A DNA stretch of 64,000 nucleotides from Streptomyces endocoffeicus (GCF_016741935.1 NZ_JAERRG010000016.1:124001-188000), one strand, 5' to 3'; shown: positions 1 to 8,212, counted from the stretch's first letter. Notes: generated from the letters alone by a model not told the origin. Made by a program: numbers and translations.

Positions 1-155
1 TGGCCGCGCACGCCAGTCAGGGCGAGAACATCTTCTTCCTCAAGATGGGCAAGGAGCGGTTCGGCGAGTTGATGGGCATGGAGACCTTCGTCCGTGTCCA
101 GGACGCCACCGGCGCGGCCATACCCGAGAACGATCTCTTCGCCGGACTGCGCTGA
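1..155 (+). CDS. PIG-L family deacetylase, C-terminal fragment
   Basis: Only the last 50 residues and the stop codon lie in the window, in the frame starting at base 3. The fragment has an AHASQ motif followed by an acidic DLFAGLR terminus. Both features resemble the end of PIG-L/LmbE-type zinc deacetylases such as the mycothiol conjugate amidase Mca and MshB, where AHxxQ precedes the C-terminal lobe. The catalytic N-terminal part (HPDD-type zinc motif) is outside the window, so the assignment rests on the tail alone. A hairpin follows the stop. The next gene runs towards it. Confidence 0.55.
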   Translation, partial: AAHASQGENIFFLKMGKERFGELMGMETFVRVQDATGAAIPENDLFAGLR

Positions 156-178
156 TCCGCGGCCCAGGTCGCAAGCCC

Positions 179-208
179 GGCGGTCTGCTCCGATCAGGAC
201 AGACCGCC
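179..208. terminator. hairpin after the PIG-L gene, between convergent genes
   Basis: A perfect 9-bp stem, GGCGGTCTG with CAGACCGCC, encloses a 12-nt loop 24 nt after the stop of the upstream gene. There is no long T tract, as is usual for Streptomyces terminators. It sits between convergent genes and may serve both. Confidence 0.5.
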
Positions 209-309
209 GAGGCGGTCGGCCATGAGCGGGAGACCGGCCGGTCGGACGGCGGTGGGGTGGTCCCGGGACGAAGAGCGAGCCCGGACGCGGCAGGGGCACC
301 CGGTGAGCG

Positions 310-879
310 CTACAGCGTAAGTGTGGCGAAGGAGGCGCCCAGGAGCGCCGCGCCCAGTAGGCCCATGGCCCAGCCTGTGCGGCGCAGGCCGAGGCCGCCC
401 GCGACGATCAGGGAGGTGAGGAGGAGGGAGCCGCCGAAGGGGACCCAGGCGTGGAAGATGCCGGCGGGGCCGGTGCGGACGGCGTGGTCCGTGCCCGGCT
501 TGAGGGCCACCAGCACCCGGTCGCCCGTCCCGTCCGTGACCGCCTCGTCGATCCGTACCCGGCCACGGGACTTGCCGCCCTTCTGGGCCGGGGTGAAGGA
601 GCCGGTGCACCATTCGTCGCCGCAGTCGGAGACCGTGACGGTGCCGCGCTCAAGCCCCTTGGTCAGCATCGACGGCTTGGCGTCGCCCCAGGAGGACCAC
701 ACCCCGGCGACCAGGATCAGCAGCGCGACGAGCGCCATCGCCACGTTCTTCGCCAGCAACAGAAACCCGTACGCGCTCTCGCCCGCCCGCCGCGAACGGC
801 TGCGCTTGGTCACACCGGTGAAAGCCATGGCGGCGATCCTCGCCATCCCGGGGCTCCCGGTCAACCTTCCGCCGAACAA
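310..879 (-). CDS. small integral membrane protein of unknown function
   Basis: The 189-residue protein has a basic N-terminus, a hydrophobic segment around residues 42-62, a central extracytoplasmic-looking domain with two cysteines (GDEWCTGS region), and two closely spaced hydrophobic segments at the C-terminus. The arrangement suggests three membrane helices. Internal ATG codons at 846 and 828 are plausible alternative starts, since residues 1-11 add little. It lies just downstream of pth on the same strand, 18 nt after the pth stop, so it may be cotranscribed with the pth/rplY block. I recognise no enzymatic motif. Confidence 0.7.
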   Translation of the reverse strand: MFGGRLTGSPGMARIAAMAFTGVTKRSRSRRAGESAYGFLLLAKNVAMALVALLILVAGVWSSWGDAKPSMLTKGLERGTVTVSDCGDEWCTGSFTPAQKGGKSRGRVRIDEAVTDGTGDRVLVALKPGTDHAVRTGPAGIFHAWVPFGGSLLLTSLIVAGGLGLRRTGWAMGLLGAALLGASFATLTL

Positions 880-897
880 ACGGGCGAAGGGCGTTTT

Positions 898-1488
898 TCA
901 GGAGTTGTACGTACCCTGCGCGCGCTCCAGCCCGTCCGCGATGAGCGTCTCCACCGCGTCCGCCGCGCGGTCCACGAAGTAGTCCAACTCCCGGCGCTCC
1001 GCAGCGGAAAAGTCCTTGAGGACGAACGCCGCGACATCCATCCGGCCCGGCGGGCGGCCGATTCCGAAGCGCACCCGGCAGTAGTCGGCCCCCAGCGATT
1101 TGGTGATCGACTTCAGCCCGTTGTGGCCATTGTCACCCCCGCCGATCTTCAACCGCAGTGCCCCGTAATCGATGTCCAATTCGTCATGGACGGCCACGAC
1201 ATGACTGACCGGCACCTTGTAGAAGTCGCGCAGCGCGGTCACCGGACCGCCCGAGAGGTTCATGAAGGACATCGGCTTGGCGATCACGACCCGGCGGCTC
1301 GCCGGTCCGGGCGGACCCACCCGGCCCTCGACGACCTGGGCCCGGGACTTGTGCGCCTTGAAACGGGCACCCATCCGCTCGGCCAGCAGATCGGCCACCA
1401 TGAAGCCGACGTTGTGGCGGTTGCCCGCGTACTCGCCACCGGGGTTGCCGAGGCCCACCACAAGCCAGGGGCTCGTGTCGTCCGTCAT
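898..1488 (-). CDS. pth: peptidyl-tRNA hydrolase
   Basis: This 196-residue enzyme is expected to cleave peptidyl-tRNAs released during abortive translation, recycling tRNA in the cytoplasm. The N-terminal signature GLGNPGGEYAGNRHNVGF contains the conserved Asn and catalytic His. The PMSFMNLSG segment and the HDELD motif follow as in Pth1 enzymes. I chose the ATG at 1488, with AAGGAGAG upstream, because the residues encoded further upstream are an Arg/Pro-rich artefact. It follows rplY in the same direction, an order known from Streptomyces, and a hairpin separates the two. Confidence 0.96.
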   Translation of the reverse strand: MTDDTSPWLVVGLGNPGGEYAGNRHNVGFMVADLLAERMGARFKAHKSRAQVVEGRVGPPGPASRRVVIAKPMSFMNLSGGPVTALRDFYKVPVSHVVAVHDELDIDYGALRLKIGGGDNGHNGLKSITKSLGADYCRVRFGIGRPPGRMDVAAFVLKDFSAAERRELDYFVDRAADAVETLIADGLERAQGTYNS

Positions 1489-1509
1489 CTGGATGTCTCT
1501 CCTTGAGGA

Positions 1510-1549
1510 CGGCCGCCGCCCCGCACCCCAGGGGGCGGGACGGCGGCCG
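1510..1549 (-). terminator. hairpin between rplY and pth
   Basis: A perfect 9-bp outer stem (CGGCCGCCG with CGGCGGCCG) is extended by further GC pairing inside. It fills most of the 88-nt gap between the rplY stop and the pth start, so it could end or attenuate transcription from rplY into pth. Confidence 0.5.
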
Positions 1550-1576
1550 GAGAAGCGAAAAGGGAGCAGCCGCAGA

Positions 1577-2176
1577 TTACGCCTCGGCGCCCTCGGCCTC
1601 GCCCTCGGCGCCCTCCTCGGCCGGGGCCTCGGCCTGGGCGGCGACCACCTGCAGCACGGCCGCGTCCTCCTCGACGGCCAGCGTGGTGCCCGCCGGGAGG
1701 GTGATGTCCTTGGCGTGGATGGTGGCACCCGCGTCCAGGCCCGCGATGGAGACGGTGACCGACTCCGGGATGTGGGTCGCCTCGGTCTCGACCGGCAGGG
1801 CGTTCAGCAGGTGCTCGAGCAGGTTGCCGCCCGGGGCCAGGTCGCCCTCGGTGAGGATCGGCACCTCGACGGTGACCTTCTCGCCCTTCTTCACCAGCAG
1901 CAGGTCGATGTGCTCCAGCACACCGATCTTGATGGGGTGGCGCTGCACGGCCTTCGGGATGACCAGCTCGTCCTTGCCGCCCTCGACGTCCAGACGGATC
2001 AGCACGTTCGGGGTCTTCAGCGCCATCAGCAGGGCGTGCGCCGGCAGCGTGACGTGCAGCGGCTCGACGCCGTGGCCGTAGATCACGCCGGGAACGCGAT
2101 CGGCGGCACGGGTACGGCGGGCGGCACCCTTGCCGAACTCGGTGCGGGGCTGAGCGGAGATCTTGACCTCGGCCAT
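1577..2176 (-). CDS. rplY: 50S ribosomal protein L25/general stress protein Ctc
   Basis: The 199-residue protein has the two-domain Ctc layout. An N-terminal 5S-rRNA-binding L25 domain (residues about 1-95, with KISAQPRTEFGKGAARRTR and VPGVIYG motifs) is followed by the C-terminal beta domain (about 100-180). It ends in an acidic Ala/Glu-rich tail typical of actinobacterial Ctc. It should bind 5S rRNA in the large ribosomal subunit. It lies between prs and pth on the same strand. The ATG at 2176 is preceded by GAGGAGTGCCCC, a good ribosome binding site. Confidence 0.95.
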   Translation of the reverse strand: MAEVKISAQPRTEFGKGAARRTRAADRVPGVIYGHGVEPLHVTLPAHALLMALKTPNVLIRLDVEGGKDELVIPKAVQRHPIKIGVLEHIDLLLVKKGEKVTVEVPILTEGDLAPGGNLLEHLLNALPVETEATHIPESVTVSIAGLDAGATIHAKDITLPAGTTLAVEEDAAVLQVVAAQAEAPAEEGAEGEAEGAEA

Positions 2177-2342
2177 GGGGCACTCCTCGTAGATCGTTTA
2201 CGGTGTGTGGGCGTCACCCGGCCCACGACAGACCTGCTACGAAGAGCGCGTCGATAACGGACAGCCGCTGTGAGAAGTGGCCTCCCTCGCCGAGCAACCC
2301 CACGATTCTACCAATGGCCGAGGGTGCCTGGAGCCAACGGCT

Positions 2343-2370
2343 GAGGCCACCCCCTGACGGGAGTGGCCTC
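2343..2370 (-). terminator. hairpin downstream of prs
   Basis: A perfect 8-bp stem (GAGGCCAC with GTGGCCTC) and a 12-nt loop lie 28 nt beyond the prs stop. It probably ends the glmU-prs transcript before rplY. Confidence 0.55.
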
Positions 2371-2398
2371 TACGTCCGGTCCGGGGAGGTTAAGCCGC

Positions 2399-3376
2399 TC
2401 ACGCTTGCTCCTCGAACAGGCTGGTCACCGAGCCGTCCTCGAAGACCTCCTGGACCGCGCGGGCGACCGTCGGCGCCATCGACAGCACGGTCACCTTGTC
2501 CAGCTCCACCTCGCTGGGAGTCGGCAGGGTGTTGGTGAAGATGAACTCACTGACCTTGGAGTTCTTCAGCCGGTCCGCGGCCGGACCCGACAGCACACCG
2601 TGGGTGGCGGTCACGATCACGTCCTCCGCGCCGTTCGCGAACAGCGCGTCCGCCGCCGCGCAGATGGTGCCACCGGTGTCGATCATGTCGTCGACCAGCA
2701 CACACACCCGGCCCCGCACATCGCCGACCACCTCGTGCACCGTGACCTGGTTGGCCACGTCCGGGTCCCGCCGCTTGTGCACGATCGCCAGCGGCGCGCC
2801 CAGCCGGTCGCACCAGCGGTCCGCGACCCGCACCCGGCCGGCGTCCGGCGACACCACGGTGAGCTTGGCCTTGTCGACCTTGGCGCCCACGTAGTCCGCG
2901 AGCACCGGCAGTGCGAAGAGGTGGTCCACCGGGCCGTCGAAGAAGCCCTGGATCTGGTCGGTGTGCAGATCGACCGTGAGGATCCGGTCGGCACCCGCGG
3001 TCTTCAGCATGTCGGCGATCAGCCGGGCCGAGATCGGCTCACGGCCACGGTGCTTCTTGTCCTGACGGGCGTAGCCGTAGAACGGAACGATCACCGTGAT
3101 CGAGCGCGCGGAGGCCCGCTTCAGCGCATCGACCATGATGAGCTGCTCCATGATCCACTTATTGATCGGAGTCGTGTGGCTCTGGATCAAAAAGCAGTCG
3201 GCACCGCGCGCCGACTCCTGGAAGCGGACGTAGATCTCGCCGTTGGCGAAGTCGAATGCCTTGGTCGGGACCAAGCTGACGCCCAGCTCATGGGCGACCT
3301 CCTCGGCCAGCTCGGGGTGGGCGCGGCCGGAGAAGAGCATCAGCTTCTTCTCGCCGGTCGTCTTGATCCCGGTCAC
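2399..3376 (-). CDS. prs: ribose-phosphate pyrophosphokinase (PRPP synthetase)
   Basis: The 325-residue enzyme transfers pyrophosphate from ATP to ribose 5-phosphate to make PRPP for nucleotide, His and Trp synthesis. Visible landmarks are the N-terminal FSGRAHPELAEE segment, the flexible catalytic loop YARQDKKHRGREPIS, the divalent-cation motif DLHTDQIQGFFD, and the PRPP-binding loop VLVDDMIDTGGT. Length and motifs fit class I bacterial Prs. It follows glmU by 72 nt in the same direction, a common bacterial pairing. The start is the first in-frame start with an upstream AAGGAGACTTG. Confidence 0.96.
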   Translation of the reverse strand: MTGIKTTGEKKLMLFSGRAHPELAEEVAHELGVSLVPTKAFDFANGEIYVRFQESARGADCFLIQSHTTPINKWIMEQLIMVDALKRASARSITVIVPFYGYARQDKKHRGREPISARLIADMLKTAGADRILTVDLHTDQIQGFFDGPVDHLFALPVLADYVGAKVDKAKLTVVSPDAGRVRVADRWCDRLGAPLAIVHKRRDPDVANQVTVHEVVGDVRGRVCVLVDDMIDTGGTICAAADALFANGAEDVIVTATHGVLSGPAADRLKNSKVSEFIFTNTLPTPSEVELDKVTVLSMAPTVARAVQEVFEDGSVTSLFEEQA

Positions 3377-3448
3377 AACAAGTCTCCTTGGATGTCACTT
3401 TGGGTGCACTTCTCACCGTACGCCCCGCACGGCGTAGCTGTGCAGATG

Positions 3449-4906
3449 TCACTGCTGACCCTCGTCCTCCCGACGAGCGGCCTCGGCGGCTCGCGCCGCG
3501 GCGCTTCCGGGGCGCTTGCGGGCGACCCAGCCCTCGATGTTCCGCTGCTGTCCGCGTGCGACGGCGAGCGAGCCCGGGGGCACATCCTTGGTGATGACCG
3601 ATCCGGCGGCGGTGTATGCGCCGTCCCCGATCGTGACGGGAGCCACAAGCATGTTGTCGGCCCCGGTCCGGCAGTGGCTGCCGATGGTGGTGTGGTGCTT
3701 GTTCACACCGTCGTAGTTCACGAAGACACTGGCGGCGCCGATGTTGGTCTGCTCGCCGATCGTCGCGTCGCCGACGTAGGACAGATGCGGCACCTTGGTG
3801 CCCTCGCCGATCGTGGCGTTCTTCATCTCCACATACGTGCCGGCCTTGGCCTTGGCCCCCAGCCGGGTCCCGGGGCGCAGATACGCGTACGGCCCCACGC
3901 TCGCCCCCGCGCCGATCTCCGCGCTGTCCGCGACGGTGAACGAGACGGCCGCGCCCCGGCCGACGGTGGTGTCGGTGAGCCGGGAGTTCGGCCCGACCTC
4001 GGCGTCCGTGGCCAGGTGGGTGGCGCCCAGCAGCTGGGTGCCCGGGTGGACCAGCGCGTCCGGCTCGAAGGTGACGGTCACGTCGATCCAGGTGGTGGCG
4101 GGGTCGACGACGGTCACACCGCTCAGCATCGCCCGCTCCAGCAGCCGCTCGTTCAGCAGCCTGCGGGCCTCGGCCAGCTGGACGCGGTTGTTGATCCCGA
4201 GGATCTCGCGGTGGTCGCCCGCCACGCACGCGCCCACCCGGTGCCCGGCCTCGCGCAGGATGCCGAGCACATCGGTGAGGTACTCCTCGCCCTGGCTGTT
4301 GTCGGTGCGCACCTTGCCGAGGGCGTCGGTGAGCAGCTGGGCGTCGAAGGCGAAGACCCCGGAGTTGATCTCACGGATCGCGCGCTGCGCGTCGGTGGCG
4401 TCCTTGTGCTCCACGATCGCGGTGACGGCGCCGGTCGCGTCCTCCCGCATGATCCGGCCGTAGCCGGTGGCGTCGGGGACCTCGGCGGACAGCACGGTCA
4501 CGGCGTTGCCGTCGGCGTCGTGGGCCGCGGCGAGCCGCTGGAGCGTCTCGCCGGTCAGCAGCGGGGTGTCGCCGCAGACGACGATCACGGTGCCGTCGAG
4601 GGCGACCCCGCTGTCGGACAGCTCCTCCAGGCCCATCCGGACGGCGTGCCCGGTGCCGTTCTGCTCGTGCTGGACGGCGGTGCGCACCTCGGCGTCGGTC
4701 TCGGCCAGATGTGCGGAGACCTGCTCGCGGGCGTGGCCGACCACGACCACGAGATGTTCGGGGGAGAGCTCACGGGAGGCGGCGACGACATGCCCGACGA
4801 GGGAGCGGCCGCAGAGGGCGTGCAGAACCTTCGGGGTCGCCGATTTCATGCGGGTGCCCTCACCCGCTGCGAGGACGACGACGGCTGCCGGGCGGTTGGC
4901 GCTCAC
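3449..4906 (-). CDS. glmU: bifunctional GlmU: GlcNAc-1-P uridyltransferase/GlcN-1-P acetyltransferase
   Basis: The 485-residue enzyme makes UDP-GlcNAc for peptidoglycan. The N-terminal half carries the nucleotidyltransferase signature LAAGEGTRMKSATPKVLHAL and a GDTPLL motif. The C-terminal half (from about residue 260) is a hexapeptide-repeat left-handed beta helix with the NYDG and GSVITKDVPPG motifs of the acetyl-CoA domain. Reading upstream would run into the tRNA gene, so I take the GTG at 4906, with GAAGGGC ahead of it and VSANRPAAVVVLAAGEG as the N-terminus. A tail rich in Arg, Ala and Glu is typical of Streptomyces GlmU. Confidence 0.95.
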   Translation of the reverse strand: MSANRPAAVVVLAAGEGTRMKSATPKVLHALCGRSLVGHVVAASRELSPEHLVVVVGHAREQVSAHLAETDAEVRTAVQHEQNGTGHAVRMGLEELSDSGVALDGTVIVVCGDTPLLTGETLQRLAAAHDADGNAVTVLSAEVPDATGYGRIMREDATGAVTAIVEHKDATDAQRAIREINSGVFAFDAQLLTDALGKVRTDNSQGEEYLTDVLGILREAGHRVGACVAGDHREILGINNRVQLAEARRLLNERLLERAMLSGVTVVDPATTWIDVTVTFEPDALVHPGTQLLGATHLATDAEVGPNSRLTDTTVGRGAAVSFTVADSAEIGAGASVGPYAYLRPGTRLGAKAKAGTYVEMKNATIGEGTKVPHLSYVGDATIGEQTNIGAASVFVNYDGVNKHHTTIGSHCRTGADNMLVAPVTIGDGAYTAAGSVITKDVPPGSLAVARGQQRNIEGWVARKRPGSAAARAAEAARREDEGQQ

Positions 4907-5046
4907 GGGTGTGCCCTTCGGCTTCGGGGGTGGACACCCGCAGGATACCGAGAGGTTTCCGGGCGGAAAGGAAGGAGGGTCCCGAGCCGGGAGGTCAGAT
5001 CCCGGGAAGGCGGAACGCGGGGCGGGATCCGAGGCGGAATGTGAAG

Positions 5047-5118
5047 CTCCCCCGCCAGGACTCGAACCCGGACAAATGGCACCAAAAGCCACTGTGCTGC
5101 CAATTACACCACGGGGGA
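5047..5118 (-). tRNA. tRNA-Gln (anticodon UUG)
   Basis: The reverse strand folds as a complete cloverleaf. The acceptor arms TCCCCCG and CGGGGGA pair perfectly over 7 bp and the discriminator is G. The D arm contains AATTGG, the anticodon loop is TTTTGGT with TTG at positions 34-36, and the T arm carries GGTTCGAGTCC. CCA is not encoded. It lies 140 nt upstream of glmU, as known for Streptomyces chromosomes. I see no duplicated 3' end or integrase nearby, so nothing suggests use as an attachment site here. Confidence 0.93.
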
Positions 5119-5296
5119 TGGCGCAAGCCATCTGACCGGAATTCGATCAGATCGCCGCTTCGGCGCCCTCCACTATGCCGTACCAGGAGCCTTCCGTGCG
5201 ACGGTATGCGCCACCCCGTCAGGGGCGCGGACGGCGCGGCGGCGCGCCGCCGTGTCACCGGGAAAAGCGCTGGCGCCCCGCCGTAGGCTGGTCGCT

Positions 5297-6913
5297 ATGA
5301 GTTCGACGGGGGAAGAGGCGGCGGGCGCGCGGGGCGCGCCCGCGGGGCCGTGGTGGTGGGCGCGGCGGCGGAGCATGGCGCTCGATGTCCTGCTCGCCGT
5401 GGCGTCGTCGATCGAGTGCGCGGGGGAGGGTGTCGGTTTCGCCCACGATGCCCGGATTCCGGTAGTCGCCGGGGTGCTGATCGGGGTGCTCGTCGGCGCC
5501 ACGCTGGTGCTGCGGCGCCGCTGGGCGATCGCCGTGGTGCTGATATCGATCGCGGTCACCCCCGCCGAAATGGGTGTGCTGCTGGGCGTCGTGGGGCTCT
5601 ACACCCTCGCCTCGTCCGAGGTGCCGCGCCGGATCACGGCGGCGCTGGCCGGGATGGCGGCGGTGGGCAGCTTCCTCGTCACGGTGATCGGCCTCCGCCG
5701 GGACAACCCCCAGAGCGGTCTGGGGACCTCCGTATGGGAGGCCCCGATGTTCGCCATGGTGCTCACCCTGGGACTGACCGCCCCGCCCGTGCTGCTGGGG
5801 TTGTACGTCCGGGCGCGGCGGCGGCTGGTGGAGAGCCTGCGGGAGCGGGCGGACGGTCTGGAGCGAGAGCTCTCGCTGCTCGCGGAGCGGGCGGAGGAAC
5901 GGGCCGAATGGGCTCGTAACGAGGAGCGGACCCGGATCGCGCGGGAGATGCACGACGTGGTGGCGCACCGGGTGAGCCTGATGGTGGTGCACGCGGCGGC
6001 GCTGCAGGCGGTGGCGCTCAAGGATCCGGAGAAGGCGTCGAAGAACGCGGCGCTGGTGGGCGACATGGGGCGGCAGGCGCTGACGGAACTGCGGCAGATG
6101 CTGGGGGTGCTGCGGTCGGAGGACGGTCTGCGGTCTCCGGCGGGCGCGGGGGCGGCGTTCGCCGCCGGGTCCTCGTCTTCCGCCGCCGCTGGGGCCTCCT
6201 CCGCCGGGGCCTCCTCCGCCGACGCCTCCGATGCGGCCGGGGCCTCCGGGGCCTCCGGGGCGTCCACCGAGGAGAGGCCGCTGGCGGGGGTGGCGGCCGC
6301 GGCCTCGGCCGCCGCGGAGGCCGCGGGGGCCGCGGGAGCGGCCGGGAAGGGCGCGGGGGTGGCCGGGGGGCCGCGGCTGGCGGAGCTGGAGGCGCTGGTC
6401 GGGCAGTCCCGGGCGGCGGGGATGGCCGTGGAGCTCTCGGTCGAGGGCGAGGAGCGGCGGTACGCGGCTCCGGTGGAGCAGACGGCCTACCGGGTGGTCC
6501 AGGAGGCGCTGACCAACGTCCACAAGCACGCCCCGGGCGCGAGCGCCCGGGTCCGGGTGGCGCACCGCACCGCCGAGATCGCGGTCCTGGTGGAGAACGG
6601 GCCGTCGGAGCGCGGCGCGGCGGACGCGGGGCTGCCGAGCGGGGGGAACGGTCTGGTCGGGATGCGGGAGCGGGTCTCGACGCTCGGCGGGGGCTTTGTG
6701 TCGGGGGCCACGGAGGCGGGTGGCTTCCGGGTGTCGGCGGTCATCCCGGACGGGACGGAGGGGCCGGACGGCCCCGACCGTAAGAATGACGCGGATCACA
6801 CGGATCACACGGATCACACGGATCGCGCGGATCAGCCCGCGGACCGTATGGATCAGCCCGCGGACCGTCCGGCCGGCCGCGCCGGGGGCGTGGAGCGGGC
6901 GAAGAGCGCCTGA
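5297..6913 (+). CDS. orphan sensor histidine kinase, NarL/DesK class (HisKA_3)
   Basis: The 538-residue protein has about five hydrophobic segments (residues 28-165), a coiled linker, and the HisKA_3 phosphoacceptor box EERTRIAREMHDVVAHRVS with His at about residue 219. A 90-residue Ala/Ser/Gly-rich insert (about 272-358) separates this from the HATPase domain, which has an N box near 400 (QEALTNVHKH) and a GNGLVGMRER G box near 449. The C-terminus ends in DHTDHTDHTD-type repeats encoded by tandem 9-mers. No response regulator gene is adjacent, so its partner is unknown. I chose the ATG at 5297 because the upstream residues add only a basic leader. Confidence 0.88.
   Translation: MSSTGEEAAGARGAPAGPWWWARRRSMALDVLLAVASSIECAGEGVGFAHDARIPVVAGVLIGVLVGATLVLRRRWAIAVVLISIAVTPAEMGVLLGVVGLYTLASSEVPRRITAALAGMAAVGSFLVTVIGLRRDNPQSGLGTSVWEAPMFAMVLTLGLTAPPVLLGLYVRARRRLVESLRERADGLERELSLLAERAEERAEWARNEERTRIAREMHDVVAHRVSLMVVHAAALQAVALKDPEKASKNAALVGDMGRQALTELRQMLGVLRSEDGLRSPAGAGAAFAAGSSSSAAAGASSAGASSADASDAAGASGASGASTEERPLAGVAAAASAAAEAAGAAGAAGKGAGVAGGPRLAELEALVGQSRAAGMAVELSVEGEERRYAAPVEQTAYRVVQEALTNVHKHAPGASARVRVAHRTAEIAVLVENGPSERGAADAGLPSGGNGLVGMRERVSTLGGGFVSGATEAGGFRVSAVIPDGTEGPDGPDRKNDADHTDHTDHTDRADQPADRMDQPADRPAGRAGGVERAKSA
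6792..6868. repeat. in-frame tandem repeats at the 3' end of the kinase gene
   Basis: Five 9-bp units based on CGGATCACA run from 6792 to 6836 (three identical, then CGGATCGCG and CGGATCAGC). A 21-bp unit containing GATCAGCCCGCGGACCGT is then duplicated. Unit lengths are multiples of three, so copy-number change would alter only the length of the Asp/His/Thr-rich tail. Confidence 0.8.
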
Positions 6914-6936
6914 GCGTTCTGCGGATGTGCCCGGAG

Positions 6937-7025
6937 CTGCCGTTGGTCGTCCGCGGCGCCGTCGTGGCTGGTCGCGCCCACGCGGCGGAGCCGCACATCG
7001 ACACAGCCCCGCGCCCCTGCGGGGC
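6937..7025. repeat. dispersed intergenic repeat, copy 1, with hairpin
   Basis: Bases 6937-6977 match 41842-41882 at 36 of 41 positions by eye. Bases 6979-7001 carry the core CACGCGGCGGAGCCGCA, which recurs three times near 54.5 kb. A GCCCCGC/GCGGGGC hairpin at 7006-7025 closes the element. It lies between the convergent kinase and SUKH-3 genes and may act as a terminator. Similar intergenic elements occur in Streptomyces genomes. Confidence 0.7.
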
Positions 7026-7063
7026 GCTTCCGCCGGGGCCCGACAGTGCGGCCGGTGCGCGCG

Positions 7064-7645
7064 TTACGCGCGGGTCAGTCTGGGCGGGAGCGCGCCCGTG
7101 ACGAGGGTGCTGAGGGCGGCGTCCAGGGTGGGGCCGAGGTACCAGTCCCCGGTGTGGTCGAGGCTGTAGACCCGTCCTTCCGCGTCGATGGTCAGCACCG
7201 CCTGCCCATCGGCCTCCTCGCCCAGCGGGCTGACCTCGGTCTCCAGGGCCCGGCCCAGATCGCCGAGGGTGCGGGCGAGGTGGAGGCCGAGCAGGGGGTC
7301 GATACGGAACGGGGTCGGGGCGATCTCGCGGCCCGCGCCGGGCGGCTGGATGTGCAGTCCGCCGAACTCCGCCCATGCCTCGACCGCCGCCGGGAAGACG
7401 GCGTGCCGGTGGCCCGCGGGGGAGGTGTGGGCGCGCAGGGTGTCGGCCCAGACCTCGGCGCGCCGCATGTCCCAGTGGCCGGGCTGCCAGCCCGCCTCGC
7501 GCAGGGCGGCGTCGACGGCGACGGAGAAGCGGGTGACGTCCAAGCGGTCGATCGGCTGCCGGGCCGGGCGTGTCGGCTGCCGCGGGTCTCCCGGCGGGGC
7601 CTGGGCCGTCTGTGGTGCTTGTGGTGCTTGATGTGCCTGGTTCAC
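7064..7645 (-). CDS. SUKH-3-like immunity protein
   Basis: The 193-residue protein starts with a Gln/Pro/Ala-rich leader of about 35 residues, then has the pattern of SUKH-3 immunity proteins: an AGWQPGHWD motif, a central helical stretch leading to EFGGLHI, and a C-terminal GRVYSLDHTGDWYLGPTLDAAL segment. SUKH proteins neutralise nucleic-acid-attacking toxins of polymorphic and contact systems. Its GTG start overlaps the stop of the upstream deaminase gene (GTGA), so the two should be translationally coupled and made in balanced amounts. It has no signal peptide and is expected in the cytoplasm. Confidence 0.75.
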   Translation of the reverse strand: MNQAHQAPQAPQTAQAPPGDPRQPTRPARQPIDRLDVTRFSVAVDAALREAGWQPGHWDMRRAEVWADTLRAHTSPAGHRHAVFPAAVEAWAEFGGLHIQPPGAGREIAPTPFRIDPLLGLHLARTLGDLGRALETEVSPLGEEADGQAVLTIDAEGRVYSLDHTGDWYLGPTLDAALSTLVTGALPPRLTRA

Positions 7646-8163
7646 GTGCTCTCACCCACCACCCGTACGCCGAAATGGGCCAGCAGCGCGGCGCAGGACA
7701 GACAGGGCGGGGCGTAGCTGCCGTGCTGCGGGTCGCCCGCCTCCCGGATCCGGCGAGTGGTGAGTTTGGCCTGTTTGAGGGAGCGGCGAGCCTCACCCTG
7801 GGTGAGCGGTTTGCGGGAGGCGCGCTTGGATCGGCCGGCTTCGACGCTCGCCAGATGGCGGGAGAGCAGGATCACTTCGGGGCAGCGGCCGGTGAATCGT
7901 TCCCGCTGGCCGCTGGCGAGCGCGTCGAGGAATTCCCGCACCAGCGGATGGAGCGTCGGCGGCTGGTCGGCCTTGCCTCCGGTGCAGGTCAGCGTCTCGC
8001 CGCGGACGGAGAGCGCGGCCGCGACGGCGGGCAGGATGCCGTCGCGGCGGTGGTGGAGCGGCGGTGGGCCGGCGTCGGGGTCGACGCTGCTCCATCTCAG
8101 CCGGGGGTCGCCGGCCGCGGCGGTGGCGCCGTCGCCGCCTCCGTTGCTCTGCGTGATGTGCAT
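7642..8163 (-). CDS. YwqJ-like cytidine-deaminase-fold protein (putative toxin)
   Basis: The 173-residue protein has the zinc-site residues of YwqJ-type deaminases. CPE lies at 94-96, with the Glu as presumed proton shuttle, and PPCLSC at 152-157 supplies two Cys ligands. Family members are predicted nucleic-acid or nucleotide deaminases in polymorphic toxin systems; no activity can be read from sequence. It lacks a signal peptide, RHS repeats, LXG or WXG domains. I chose the ATG at 8163, with GGGAGGG about 10 nt upstream. It overlaps the SUKH-3 gene by 4 nt, the order expected of a toxin followed by its immunity protein. Confidence 0.75.
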   Translation of the reverse strand: MHITQSNGGGDGATAAAGDPRLRWSSVDPDAGPPPLHHRRDGILPAVAAALSVRGETLTCTGGKADQPPTLHPLVREFLDALASGQRERFTGRCPEVILLSRHLASVEAGRSKRASRKPLTQGEARRSLKQAKLTTRRIREAGDPQHGSYAPPCLSCAALLAHFGVRVVGEST

Positions 8164-8196
8164 GTGGTGGATCCCTCCCTGTGCAATCCCCCGGTT

Positions 8197-8212
8197 GCAA
8201 TGATCAGATTGC
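8197..8212. promoter_or_regulatory. candidate operator in a divergent promoter region
   Basis: The 195-nt region between the divergently transcribed deaminase and nuclease-SUKH genes contains the inverted repeat GCAATGATCAGATTGC (5-bp arms, 6-nt spacer) in a locally AT-richer patch. It could bind a regulator of both transcripts. No regulator gene is adjacent. Confidence 0.35.

Noticed and set aside
2363..5044. Long open frames antisense to prs and glmU, and similar ones antisense to the ABC permease, the apionate operon and mfd (16643-19234, 27909-31283, 34192-37566)
   Set aside because: They mirror strong, recognisable genes, have Arg/Gly/His/Ala-rich compositions typical of high-GC shadow frames, and show no domain motifs.
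5047..5118. tRNA-Gln as an integration site for the downstream effector cluster
   Set aside because: I found no integrase gene and no repeat of the tRNA 3' end elsewhere in the window.
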